DNA from: an uncultured Prevotellaceae bacterium | GTDB lineage: Bacteria > Bacteroidota > Bacteroidia > Bacteroidales > Bacteroidaceae | Direction of reading: 5' to 3' | DNA: 64,000 bases | NCBI GenBank assembly: GCA_900321965.1 | Contig: ONYA01000002.1 | Span: 61,833-125,832, forward strand | Shown here: one piece after another, positions 55,890 to 63,882 of the stretch | Position numbering within the stretch: the first letter of the stretch is position 1 | Layout: every line of letters starts with the position of its first letter | Program-made: the position numbers and the translations under genes | The notes under the pieces: generated by a model | The model's database searches: none | The model's input: the letters and a program-made list of their open reading frames with translations, nothing else | Told to the model about the DNA's origin: nothing

Positions 55890-56983
55890 AGATACTGCTC
55901 ATAGGAGAATACAGCAACGTACATTGGACGCTGGCCGAGGGACTGCGACAGTTGGGACACGAGGTGACCGTCGTCTCCAACGGCGATTTCTGGAAAGCCT
56001 ACCCCCGCGACATCGACGTCAGCCGACCTGCCGGACGTCTTGGCGGACTGCGGCTTCTGGCCCGTATCTACACGCTGCTGCCACGCCTGCGAGGCTACGA
56101 CGTCGTGCAGTTCATCAATCCCATTTTCTTTGAGCTCAAAGCTGAGCGGCTGTTTCCCATCTTCCGTTACCTGCGCCGCCATAACAAGCACGTCGTACTC
56201 GGCGCCTTCGGCATGGACTGGTACTGGGTCGACACCTGTACCCACAAGATGCCCTTGCGCTATAGCGACTTCAACATGGGCGACCAGTTGCGCACAGACG
56301 ACTGCGCCATCCTGGAGCAACGCGACTGGCTTGGAACGTCCAAGGAACGGCTGAACAAGCTGATGGCCACCAATGCCGATGCCATCGTCACAGGCCTTTA
56401 TGAGTATGACGTATGCTACCGCCCTGTCTTCCCGTCGAAAACCCACTTCATTCCTTTCCCCATCAAGATGCCGGAAACAAGCAACACCGGGCGTTGCCGT
56501 GCGTCAAAGGTGGTTGTCTTCATCGGTATCAGCCGGGGGCGCAGTCAGTACAAAGGCACCGACATCATGCTCCGTGCTGCCAAGGATCTGCAGCACCAGT
56601 ATGCGCATCGCATGAAACTTGTAGTGGCCGAGGGGCTGCCCTTCAGCGAATACCAGCGGCAGATGGAGGACTCCGACGCCATTCTCGACCAGCTGTACAG
56701 CTACACCCCGTCGATGAATCCGCTGCTGGCCATGTCGAAGGGCATTATCTGCATCGGCGGCGGCGAACCTGAGAACTATGAGATTCTAAACGAGAACGAA
56801 CTGCGTCCCATCATCAACGTACAGCCCTCGTACGAGAGTGTGTATCACGAACTGGAGCAACTCATCCTACACCCCGAGCGCATACCCGAACTGAAACGGC
56901 AGAGCATAGAATATGTCCGTCGTCATCACGACTACCTAAAGGTAGCCCGACAGTACGAAGGGCTGTATCTCAGCCTTCAATAG
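55886..56983 (+). CDS. Glycosyltransferase, GT-B fold (family 4-like)
   Basis: 365 residues from ATG 55886, overlapping the stop upstream as ATGA. The N-terminal lobe (MKILLIGEYSNVHWTLAEGL) and the C-terminal lobe with FIGISRGRSQYKGTDIMLRA and GGGEPENYEILNENEL resemble GT4 enzymes, though the usual EPxGxxxxE is not standard here. It is the last gene of this operon and overlaps the convergent kinase-like gene by 14 bp. Confidence 0.82.
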   Translation: MKILLIGEYSNVHWTLAEGLRQLGHEVTVVSNGDFWKAYPRDIDVSRPAGRLGGLRLLARIYTLLPRLRGYDVVQFINPIFFELKAERLFPIFRYLRRHNKHVVLGAFGMDWYWVDTCTHKMPLRYSDFNMGDQLRTDDCAILEQRDWLGTSKERLNKLMATNADAIVTGLYEYDVCYRPVFPSKTHFIPFPIKMPETSNTGRCRASKVVVFIGISRGRSQYKGTDIMLRAAKDLQHQYAHRMKLVVAEGLPFSEYQRQMEDSDAILDQLYSYTPSMNPLLAMSKGIICIGGGEPENYEILNENELRPIINVQPSYESVYHELEQLILHPERIPELKRQSIEYVRRHHDYLKVARQYEGLYLSLQ

Positions 56984-57593
56984 CCTTCATCAGGAAGTCA
57001 ACAGCACCGTTGACGCCAAACTTCCTGACATCGAGACAGATGTCGTAGTTGCGGGCGTCCTGCCAGTCGCTGCCCGTAAACGTCTTGGTGTAGAGTTCGC
57101 GGCTGTAGTCGTTGTCAACAATCATGGCGGCAGCATCCTGCTCGCTCAGGTCGTACTTCTCGGCGATGCGACGCTTGCGGCATTCCAACGGTGAGTGGAC
57201 GAAAATCTTCAGGGCGTTGGGATGGTCGCGGAAGATGTCGAAGCCGCAGCGTCCGATGATGACACACGACTCCTCGTCGGCAATCTTGCGGATAGCCTCT
57301 GCCTGTGCTTCAAACAACTCGTGGCTCGTCTGGTCATGCTCGGCACCATTATACTCGGCACCGGCCATGTACGTGCGGTAGAAGTTGGTGAAGTCGTCAC
57401 GCCACAGCGGGTTACGTGCTCCAATCTTCTCCACGGCATTCTCAACGGCACTGATGCGCTTGGCCACCTCGTTCAGGATCTGCTTGTCCAAGAGCTTCAC
57501 ACCTAAGCGGCGTGCCAGCTCGGCACCAATCTCATGACCGCCAGTCCCGAATTGACGGCTGATGGTAATAACGAATTTCTCCTCCTTGTTCAT
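56970..57593 (-). CDS. Cytidylate kinase-like family protein
   Basis: 207 residues with a P-loop-like start (ITISRQFGTGGHEIG) and CVIIGRCGFDIF, plus LSEQDAAAMI. This is the 'cytidylate kinase 2' group, a relative of CMP kinase whose exact substrate is uncertain. The start ATG 57593 follows a TATCTTTG box. It stands alone between converging glycosyltransferases and the COG2509 gene. Confidence 0.85.
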   Translation of the reverse strand: MNKEEKFVITISRQFGTGGHEIGAELARRLGVKLLDKQILNEVAKRISAVENAVEKIGARNPLWRDDFTNFYRTYMAGAEYNGAEHDQTSHELFEAQAEAIRKIADEESCVIIGRCGFDIFRDHPNALKIFVHSPLECRKRRIAEKYDLSEQDAAAMIVDNDYSRELYTKTFTGSDWQDARNYDICLDVRKFGVNGAVDFLMKAIEG

Positions 57594-57626
57594 AGCGTTA
57601 TGTATTAAAGGTTAGTATCTTTGTGG

Positions 57627-57634
57627 CAAAGATA
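57627..57634 (-). promoter_or_regulatory. -7 box of the cytidylate-kinase-like gene
   Basis: TATCTTTG on the minus strand, 33 bp before ATG 57593. It begins 3 bp after the T tract of the upstream terminator. Confidence 0.65.
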
Positions 57635-57636
57635 GC

Positions 57637-57676
57637 AAAAAAAATCGGAACATCCAAAGATATTCCGATTTTTTTT
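57637..57676 (-). terminator. Terminator of the COG2509 gene
   Basis: Perfect 14-bp inverted repeat (57637-57650 with 57663-57676, 12-nt loop) with T-rich ends on both strands. It overlaps the stop codon of the upstream gene by two bases. Confidence 0.75.
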
Positions 57677-59306
57677 ATTCTGAGGCCAAAAAAGCAGCAC
57701 ACATCTCAGCACATCGTTCACCATCGACGCCTGCAGAGACGATGCCACCGGCATATCCGGCACCCTCGCCACAGGGGAAAAGTCCTCGTATGCGGACATG
57801 TTGCAGCGTGGTGGCGTCGCGCAATATTCGTACCGGACTGCTCGTGCGTGTCTCGGTGGCAATGAGTACGGCCTCGTTAGTCAGGAAGCCGTGAGCCTGT
57901 CGTCCGAAGGTCTTGAAGCCCTCCTGCAGGCGCCGTCCTATCATCGGCGGCAGCCAGAAGTGCAGGGGCGAAGAAATCAGCCCTGGTGCATAGCTCGACT
58001 TCGGCAGGTCGTAGCTCAGCCGGTTGTTCACGAAGTCGGCCATACGCTGCGAGGGCGCCGTCTGCTTCATGTTGCCCTGTTGCCAGCACAGACGTTCCAA
58101 CTGTTCCTGGAAAGCCATTACTTTTAACTGAGAACTGAGAGGTGAGAACTGAGAGGTGTGATTACTCTCTCCGTCCTGCAGGTAATCATACCTCTCACCT
58201 CTCAGTTCTAAGTTCTCAGTTCCCAAGTCTTCCGGCCTCACCTCGACCACCATCCCTGAGTTCGACCACTGCGTACCGCGGTTGGCAGGACTCATACCGT
58301 TGACCACAATCTGCTCCTTGTCGGTAGCAGCAGGAATGACAAAACCGCCGGGACACATACAGAACGAGTAGACGCCGCGCCCGTCGACCTGCGTGACGAA
58401 TGAGTACTCTGCTGCCGGCAGGAACTTGCCGCGTCCCTGCTTCGAGTGGTACTGTATCTGGTCTATCAGCTGTGAGGGATGCTCCAGACGCACGCCCACA
58501 GCAATGCCCTTGGCCTCGATCTCGACCTTTGCCTCGGCCAGATATCTGTAGACATCGCGGGCAGAGTGGCCCGTGGCCAGGATGACGGGACCACGAAATT
58601 CCTTATCTGCAGCCATACAGCCGACAACCTTGTCGCAGTCGAGTATCAGCTGCGTCATCTTCGTCTGGAAGTGTACCTCGCCGCCACAGCGCAGTATCGT
58701 GTTGCGCATCGCCTCGATCACCTTTGGCAGGCGGTCGGTGCCTATGTGCGGATGAGCATCGGCCAGGATGGCCGTCGAGGCTCCGTGCTGACAGAAGACG
58801 TTCAGGATCTTCTCGATATTGCCGCGCTTCTTCGAACGGGTGTAGAGCTTGCCATCAGAGTAGGCACCTGCCCCACCCTCGCCGAAACAGTAGTTGCTCT
58901 CGCCATCCACCTGCTGAGTGCGCGAGATCTCAGCGAGGTCGCGCTTGCGGTCGTGAACGTTCTTGCCACGCTCCAGCACGATTGGGCGCAGGCCAAGCTC
59001 AATGAGTCGCAGGGCGGCAAACAGTCCGCCAGGTCCTGCTCCCACGACGATGACCTGCGGACGGTCACTAACGTCGCGATACTCCACCCGCTGGTATTCG
59101 TCGTCCTGAGGCTGCTCGTTGATGTAGACGCGCACCTTCAGGTTGACGAAGATGGTACGCTGACGGGCGTCGATACTGCGTTTCAGGATGCGCACACCAT
59201 GACAGGTGCGCACGTCGAAGCCATATTCGTCGGCCAGCCACGCCTTCAGGTTCTGCTCGTTGGCAGCCACCTGCGGCAACACACGTATCTGATATTCGTT
59301 CGTCAT
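57675..59306 (-). CDS. FAD-dependent oxidoreductase of the COG2509 type, with an in-frame palindromic insert
   Basis: 543 residues from ATG 59306, which overlaps the stop of the small membrane gene as ATGA. A short N-terminal domain (about 1-80) precedes a dinucleotide-binding motif VIVVGAGPGGLFAA and the FAD-family segments LERGKNV, GEGGAGAYSDGKL and ILATGHSARDVY; the C terminus has GEGAGYAGGIVSAGVDG. The family is widespread but of unknown substrate. Bases 58126-58221 code about 32 residues (from ENLELRGERYDY to HTSQFSPLSSQL) in a near-perfect DNA palindrome, between the RPEDL and MAFQEQ segments; it keeps the frame and contains no stop. Confidence 0.88.
   Translation of the reverse strand: MTNEYQIRVLPQVAANEQNLKAWLADEYGFDVRTCHGVRILKRSIDARQRTIFVNLKVRVYINEQPQDDEYQRVEYRDVSDRPQVIVVGAGPGGLFAALRLIELGLRPIVLERGKNVHDRKRDLAEISRTQQVDGESNYCFGEGGAGAYSDGKLYTRSKKRGNIEKILNVFCQHGASTAILADAHPHIGTDRLPKVIEAMRNTILRCGGEVHFQTKMTQLILDCDKVVGCMAADKEFRGPVILATGHSARDVYRYLAEAKVEIEAKGIAVGVRLEHPSQLIDQIQYHSKQGRGKFLPAAEYSFVTQVDGRGVYSFCMCPGGFVIPAATDKEQIVVNGMSPANRGTQWSNSGMVVEVRPEDLGTENLELRGERYDYLQDGESNHTSQFSPLSSQLKVMAFQEQLERLCWQQGNMKQTAPSQRMADFVNNRLSYDLPKSSYAPGLISSPLHFWLPPMIGRRLQEGFKTFGRQAHGFLTNEAVLIATETRTSSPVRILRDATTLQHVRIRGLFPCGEGAGYAGGIVSAGVDGERCAEMCAAFLASE
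58126..58221. repeat. 96-bp palindromic element inside a gene
   Basis: Left arm 58126-58165 and right arm 58182-58221 (40 bp each) match at 34 of 40 positions as inverted repeats, around a 16-nt loop. The arms are built of 7-nt units: GAGAACT and GAGAGGT alternate in the left arm. Length 96 is 32 codons, so the host gene's frame is kept. Confidence 0.85.
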
Positions 59307-59455
59307 CTGATGTATAGAAAATAGACTGCTGCTAACACAATGACCAGCACAATGAGCACCACCGACTTCACCATGCACGTCGTCACCTTTTTAATAATAA
59401 GGAAGGCCACGATGATAGCCGCCAACAAAAAAAGATAATATCCGATATTCTCCAT
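59303..59455 (-). CDS. Small two-helix membrane protein (50 residues)
   Basis: Reads MENIGYYLFLLAAIIVAFLI, then a short polar turn (KKVTTCMVKS) and a second hydrophobic helix ending VYFLYIR. The stop overlaps the COG2509 start as ATGA, and it begins 8 bp after the pseudouridine synthase gene on the same strand, so it sits in an operon. I do not recognise a family. The two helices and tight spacing favour a real gene. Confidence 0.65.
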   Translation of the reverse strand: MENIGYYLFLLAAIIVAFLIIKKVTTCMVKSVVLIVLVIVLAAVYFLYIR

Positions 59456-59463
59456 ACTCCTTA

Positions 59464-60360
59464 CTACTTAAACAGTTTCCTAAACTGAACAGGAACAGGC
59501 GTCTCAAACTCCATCGGCTGTCCCGTCACGGGATGGGTGAAGCACAACAGCCAGGCGTGCAGACACAGTCGGTGCAGCGGGTCGTCGCCATTGCCGTATT
59601 TCGTGTCGCCGCAGACGGGATGGCCCATGTCTGCCGAGTGGACGCGAATCTGGTTCTTGCGTCCCGTCTCCAGTTTATACTCCACCAAGGAGTGCTCCGT
59701 CGTGCGGTCTATCACATGGAAGTGGGTCACGGCATACTTGCCGCCGTTGTCCACGGGCGACGAGTAGGTCACGTAGGCCTTGTTGTCCTTCAGCCAGTTG
59801 GCTATGGTACCCTCGTCCTGCTCCATCTCGCCGCTCACCACAGCCACGTAGCGGCGGTCGTAGACGATGTCGTGCCAGTTGTGCTCCAGAATCTGCTCCG
59901 TCTCCATGTCCTTGGCATACACCATCAGTCCGCTGGTGTCGCGGTCCAGACGGTGGACGACGTGCGCCGTACAATGCTGGCGCGACTTCTTGAAGTAGTC
60001 GTCGAGCACCGCCTTCACGTTCAGCGACGAGTGACCGGCAGCCATCGAGAGGATGCCCACAGACTTCTCGACCACTATCAGCCAGCGGTCCTCATACACA
60101 ATCTTCACATAGCGGCTTTTGAAACCCTTCTGGTTGCGCTTCGTGTTCGACACGGCCACCTTCATGCCGGGCTCCAGCATGAAGTCAAACTGCGAGACGG
60201 TCTTCCCGTCAACCTTGATGCCGCGTCCCTGCAGCGTCGCCTTCACCTTCGAACGCGTCTGTCCCAAATGGCCGAGCAGCCATTCCAACAGCGGCATCCG
60301 CTCTTCCACCGTATAGTGACTATAGTCGCCACCGGCCGTTTTTCCTGTGTTCATTCTCAT
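59464..60360 (-). CDS. RluA-family pseudouridine synthase
   Basis: 298 residues. An N-terminal S4 RNA-binding domain (about 20-85) is followed by the synthase domain with the catalytic Asp in HRLDRDTSGLMVYAKD and the ETGRKNQIRVHSADMGHPV motif. Members modify uridines of 23S rRNA or tRNA; the target is not evident. The start may be ATG 60360 or 60354. It lies 23 bp after the thioesterase gene. Confidence 0.92.
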   Translation of the reverse strand: MRMNTGKTAGGDYSHYTVEERMPLLEWLLGHLGQTRSKVKATLQGRGIKVDGKTVSQFDFMLEPGMKVAVSNTKRNQKGFKSRYVKIVYEDRWLIVVEKSVGILSMAAGHSSLNVKAVLDDYFKKSRQHCTAHVVHRLDRDTSGLMVYAKDMETEQILEHNWHDIVYDRRYVAVVSGEMEQDEGTIANWLKDNKAYVTYSSPVDNGGKYAVTHFHVIDRTTEHSLVEYKLETGRKNQIRVHSADMGHPVCGDTKYGNGDDPLHRLCLHAWLLCFTHPVTGQPMEFETPVPVQFRKLFK

Positions 60361-60383
60361 ATCTGGAGAAAATCATGTATTAC

Positions 60384-61124
60384 TTACTTGAAAAGCACCT
60401 TGCTTCGGCAACACTCCGTACCGTCAGTGCGTACAATACGTATACAGTATTCGTTCTCACCCACCGTCTCACGGTAGAAACTCAGCCGGTCGCCGGCATG
60501 AGCCTCAGCCACATAAGCAATCTCGAAACGACGAATCTGGTGCTCACGATACCACTCAAGCGGCCATAGGTCAAGCACGTGCTCAATATATTTCACAGAG
60601 TTGATATGGCCATTGATGTCCACGTCATTATAAAAAGTGTCAATGGCGTGCACAAGTTCCGCCTCTTCAGTCATCTTGACACGTCCGCCCTTGTCTATCG
60701 GACACGCCTTGTCTTTCTCTATCCAGTCGTTGATGGCACCATTGTCAATCGAGAAAATGTCGGTAGGCTGCCGTGTCTCAGTGTCAATCATCGCCCAGAT
60801 ACTCCGTCCATAGCCGTATGCCTTCCCGTCCAGACCGACCACGGCAAAGTTCCTGCTGGTGAAAAACCGCATGGCCGACTCCACCCATGTCTCGACATTG
60901 AACTTCGTATACTGCAACGGCATCTCGTCCATCTCAATAGCCAGTCGCGAGAGCACCCACGACCGCTTCATCTCCATCAGCTTCTTCATCCCGAAACCAC
61001 GATCGGTAGAGTGGAAGTCGGCAGCATTAAGCATGTGGTTACCCAGATGCCCCATAAACAGATGGCCCGAGAAGTCGCAGTGGAACGGCTCGGCCATAAA
61101 TTGATATCGTCCTATTTTTTCCAT
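60384..61124 (-). CDS. Acyl-ACP thioesterase
   Basis: 246 residues, two hot-dog domains. The first has ADFHSTDRGFGMKKL and SWVLSRLAIEMDEMP; the second has the active-site Asn-His in DVDINGHINSVKYIEHVLD. It releases fatty acids from acyl carrier protein in the cytoplasm. It begins the RluA-COG2509 strand run and is preceded by a 614-bp AT-rich gap; no TAnnTTTG box was recognised before it. Confidence 0.9.
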   Translation of the reverse strand: MEKIGRYQFMAEPFHCDFSGHLFMGHLGNHMLNAADFHSTDRGFGMKKLMEMKRSWVLSRLAIEMDEMPLQYTKFNVETWVESAMRFFTSRNFAVVGLDGKAYGYGRSIWAMIDTETRQPTDIFSIDNGAINDWIEKDKACPIDKGGRVKMTEEAELVHAIDTFYNDVDINGHINSVKYIEHVLDLWPLEWYREHQIRRFEIAYVAEAHAGDRLSFYRETVGENEYCIRIVRTDGTECCRSKVLFK

Positions 61125-61738
61125 ATTTTTTATTCTTTTCCCACACTAACCCAACACGTCCATTTTTATTTACGGTTAAATTTCCATAATGTCAATGATC
61201 GCCTGCGCCATTTGTGAATCAATTATGATACGATCCTCCCCTAACACACATCCGCACTTTTCACTGACTTACAACCACTTACATACTCATCCGTTATATA
61301 TTCTCCCACATGACTGATGCAATCGTGATGCAATTATTATTTCACTATTATCTTGTTTTGAATGAGTAATCGGAACTTTGTTCTGCTATGGAACTCATTC
61401 ATCTGTACTTTGTGTTGATATCAAGTTCTCCGCTTTCTGCTATTGGACCGAAATGCCGTATTCTTATATACTTTGCCATAAAATAATATCACTTTGAAAT
61501 GCAAATATACAATAATTTCCATTATTCCTATTCAGGATTCCCCGACAATTAACATTTATTGGCATATTTCCTTGGTTTCGTAACTATTCAGCGATCCTGC
61601 TACATTGCATTAATGTCATCAAGCGAAATTCTGATCAACTGTAATTCCGCATAGGGGTACGGCAATTCTATTATAGAGCAGGTGTTGTACTATCTTGTAT
61701 TCAATATCGTCAGAATACAGATGATTGACAGCTACCTC
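61125..61738. other. AT-rich intergenic region with no convincing gene
   Basis: 614 bp between the thioesterase start and the DUF4143 stop. Clearly richer in A+T than the neighbouring genes. TGATGCAAT occurs twice 11 bp apart (61315 and 61326), and TGTATTC/GAATACA form a small hairpin (61696-61719). On the minus strand the frame after the DUF4143 stop stays open for about 40 codons, but I see no family in it. Probably decayed or horizontally acquired DNA. Confidence 0.6.
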
Positions 61739-63049
61739 TCAGTCTTTCAAACACCCAATAGGAACCACCAACACACCGTCTTTGGGACGTTTGTAAGCAT
61801 AGTCACCAATACCTGTTAATACCATCAGGAAAGACGGCTTTTTCATTTTGGTGGTATCAATCTTATCCGAGAGCGTTTTCAAACTATCAGCACCATCATT
61901 GATAAGGTCTGCGCCACCTATCTTTATTTCAATCAAGCCATAACTGCCATTACGCAGATGGACCACTGCATCACACTCCAGATTGTTTTTGTCTCTGTAA
62001 TGATAAACCTTTCCATTAAGTGCCTCTGCATAGACACGTAAATCCCTTACTGCAAGAGTTTCAAAGATAAGGCCAAAAGTATTCATGTCGTTTATCAAGT
62101 CATTAGGTCCCAAACCCAATGCTGCAGTAGCAATCGATGGATCTGTAAAATATCGGGTGTTCGAAGTTCTGATAGCAGTCTTACTCCTCAAGTTAGGATT
62201 CCATGCGATAGAATCTTCTATAACGAAAATCTCTTTAAGTGCCTTGATATAGCTATAAACGGTACTATCTGATAATGACTCATCTCCGTTATTTTTTATG
62301 TCAGCTAATATAGTCCCTGCCGTCGCTTGACTAGCTTGGTTACGAGCATATGACCGCATTATGCGTTTGGTCAGTTCCTCATCCCTATCTACATCATCCA
62401 CTCTCTTGATGTCATTACTAACCACAGAGTCGTAATAGTCAAATGCCTGTGCAAGTGCGGCTTTCTCACTTCTCTTTATTACAGCTTTTGGCCATCCACC
62501 TCGACAAGTAAGATATGCAAGCCGCTCCAAATTTATATGGCTTTCACCATCAACTGACTCAGAATTATTAAACAACTCCCCCAAACTTACTGTGCCTGTT
62601 GATTCTTCCGACTCCCATAGTGTCATCGTTCGAAGCTTAAGCCGTGAGATTCTTCCTGTACCAGTATGGTGTATCTTTTCCTCCTCTATCACATTTCCCT
62701 CCTCATCCTTCTTCGTTTTAGGAGGTACGGCAGAGCCAGTAAGGATAAACTGTCCGTCATCCTCACGTTTATCAACTTCGTTTCTCACCGCATCCCAAAA
62801 TTGAGGAGCAATCTGCCACTCATCTATTAGCCTTGGCGTATCACCAGCCAAAAGCCTTGTGATATTCGTCTTAGCAAGAGCCAGATTCTGACTCAAAGTG
62901 TCAGGGTCAGCCATAGAAAGAACACTACTAGCTTGTTGTTTAGCTAGCGTTGTTTTTCCGCAGTACTTTGGTCCCTCAATCAGAACAGCACCTGAAGCTT
63001 CTAACTTGTCAGCGAGTATCTGGTCTGCAATTCTTTTTTTGTATTCCAT
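61739..63049 (-). CDS. DUF4143-type AAA ATPase (ATP-binding protein)
   Basis: 436 residues. An N-terminal AAA domain with Walker A GPKYCGKTTLAKQ and the LIDEWQIAPQFWD Walker B-like motif, a helical middle with winged-helix-like residues (about 215-290), and a C-terminal DUF4143 domain whose NLECDAVVHL and GLIEIKIGG resemble the PD-(D/E)xK nuclease core. The family is common in anaerobes, often in variable regions; its role is unknown. It is AT-rich relative to the rest of the window and follows a TAACTTTG box and a 23-bp repeat array. A second, broken copy lies just beyond. Confidence 0.88.
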   Translation of the reverse strand: MEYKKRIADQILADKLEASGAVLIEGPKYCGKTTLAKQQASSVLSMADPDTLSQNLALAKTNITRLLAGDTPRLIDEWQIAPQFWDAVRNEVDKREDDGQFILTGSAVPPKTKKDEEGNVIEEEKIHHTGTGRISRLKLRTMTLWESEESTGTVSLGELFNNSESVDGESHINLERLAYLTCRGGWPKAVIKRSEKAALAQAFDYYDSVVSNDIKRVDDVDRDEELTKRIMRSYARNQASQATAGTILADIKNNGDESLSDSTVYSYIKALKEIFVIEDSIAWNPNLRSKTAIRTSNTRYFTDPSIATAALGLGPNDLINDMNTFGLIFETLAVRDLRVYAEALNGKVYHYRDKNNLECDAVVHLRNGSYGLIEIKIGGADLINDGADSLKTLSDKIDTTKMKKPSFLMVLTGIGDYAYKRPKDGVLVVPIGCLKD

Positions 63050-63070
63050 ATTCTTATACTATTTTGGGTG

Positions 63071-63078
63071 CAAAGTTA
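63071..63078 (-). promoter_or_regulatory. -7 box of the DUF4143 gene
   Basis: TAACTTTG on the minus strand, about 22 bp before the start. The -33 region is AT-rich with no clean TTTG. The 23-bp repeat array begins about 45 bp upstream of it. Confidence 0.65.
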
Positions 63079-63121
63079 CAAAATATTTTTCAAATTCAAC
63101 TACTATTTTTGTAATAAATGT

Positions 63122-63246
63122 GCCAGTTGGCCGACTTCTGATGCGACAGTTGGCCGATTTTTGATGCGACAGTTGGCCGTTTTTTGATGCGACAGTTGGC
63201 CGTTTTTTGGCACAACAGTTGGCCAGATTTCGTTCGCCCATTTGGC
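63122..63246. repeat. 23-bp direct-repeat array upstream of the DUF4143 gene
   Basis: CAGTTGGCC occurs at 63124, 63147, 63170, 63193 and 63216, exactly 23 bp apart, with a degenerate sixth (CATTTGGCA) at 63239. Between the cores, the middle units share GATTTTTGATGCGA-like sequence. Since 23 is not a multiple of 3, it is not a protein repeat. There are no unique spacers, so it is not a CRISPR array. It may be a protein-binding array such as iterons or operators. Confidence 0.85.
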
Positions 63247-63263
63247 AAAAACTATCGCTATTT

Positions 63264-63302
63264 CACTGCGGTAACCCACTTTTTTTTCGAGTTACCGCAG
63301 TG
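63264..63302. repeat. Perfect 12-bp inverted repeat between the array and the DUF4143 remnant
   Basis: CACTGCGGTAAC (63264-63275) and GTTACCGCAGTG (63291-63302) pair around a 15-nt loop with eight T. It contains the stop of the remnant at its left. It could be a terminator for the remnant's former gene or an element end. Confidence 0.65.
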
Positions 63303-63470
63303 CTATCAGCATATTTTTATAGTTCCATCCTTGCAATACTATGCCACCCCATCTGCCATCTTCCAGATGTGCCACGGCATCACACTCCAGTCCTGCATTA
63401 TCGCGATAATGTTTCACTGTTCCACCCAGACAGTCGGCATAGACTCTTAGGTCTCTTACGGCAAAGTATA
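63292..63470 (-). pseudogene. Remnant of a second DUF4143 ATPase gene
   Basis: Codes FAVRDLRVYADCLGG, then HYRDNAGLECDAVAHL, closely matching the intact gene's AVRDLRVYAEALNG and HYRDKNNLECDAVVHL. The expected following GLIEIKIGG is lost and replaced by unrelated sequence with a stop, and the whole ATPase part upstream is missing. It is a decayed fragment of a paralogous gene. Confidence 0.8.
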
Positions 63471-63484
63471 CAGGAGAAGGCAAC

Positions 63485-63709
63485 ATGTATATTGGCCGTA
63501 GCAAACCGTTTGAGCATTCTGTAGACATGTCTGATGAGAAGCTGCTATACAACACGGACTTTGAATCGTGTCTGGACAGCGACGGACAGCCCATATCTAC
63601 TGGCAACGAGATACCAATGTCTTTCCCAATGGCAGGCAATCTTGATTTCTGCTGTTTCAACAACGACAAGTCACTTGCCCCTATCGTCGGCAACTACCGC
63701 CGCCAATAA
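63485..63709 (+). CDS. Hypothetical 74-residue protein
   Basis: ATG 63485 has a purine-rich AGGAGAAGG 6-14 bases upstream, better than most start contexts here. The product (MYIGRSKPFEHSVDMSDEKL and onward) is polar, without membrane segments or recognised motifs. An antisense frame is also open here, so it may be a chance ORF within decayed DNA. No function can be suggested. Confidence 0.3.
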   Translation: MYIGRSKPFEHSVDMSDEKLLYNTDFESCLDSDGQPISTGNEIPMSFPMAGNLDFCCFNNDKSLAPIVGNYRRQ

Positions 63710-63714
63710 CGCAC

Positions 63715-63784
63715 ATCCCCCGACTCAGTCCACGAAGCGCTCGATCTTTGATCGCTTGCTCCAGCAAGAACCGAATCGGGGGAT
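63715..63784. repeat. REP-like element near the transposase fragment
   Basis: Outer arms 63715-63726 and 63773-63784 pair at 11 of 12 positions (ATCCCCCGA core). Inside are two small perfect stems, CGATC-TTT-GATCG (63742-63754) and TTGCT-CC-AGCAA (63756-63767). This multi-hairpin form, close to a Y1 transposase fragment, is typical of REP sequences mobilised by RAYT enzymes. Confidence 0.65.
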
Positions 63785-63882
63785 GCCGCATATACCACTT
63801 ATGTGCGAAGCCGACCGTTGCCGACACCACACCATCTTTTACTTCATACTTCAGCCATCAGACTTCATCCATCTTCCTTTCT

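Noticed and set aside
63122-63246. CRISPR-like array
   Set aside because: The units are contiguous 23-bp direct repeats with no unique spacers and no cas genes nearby.
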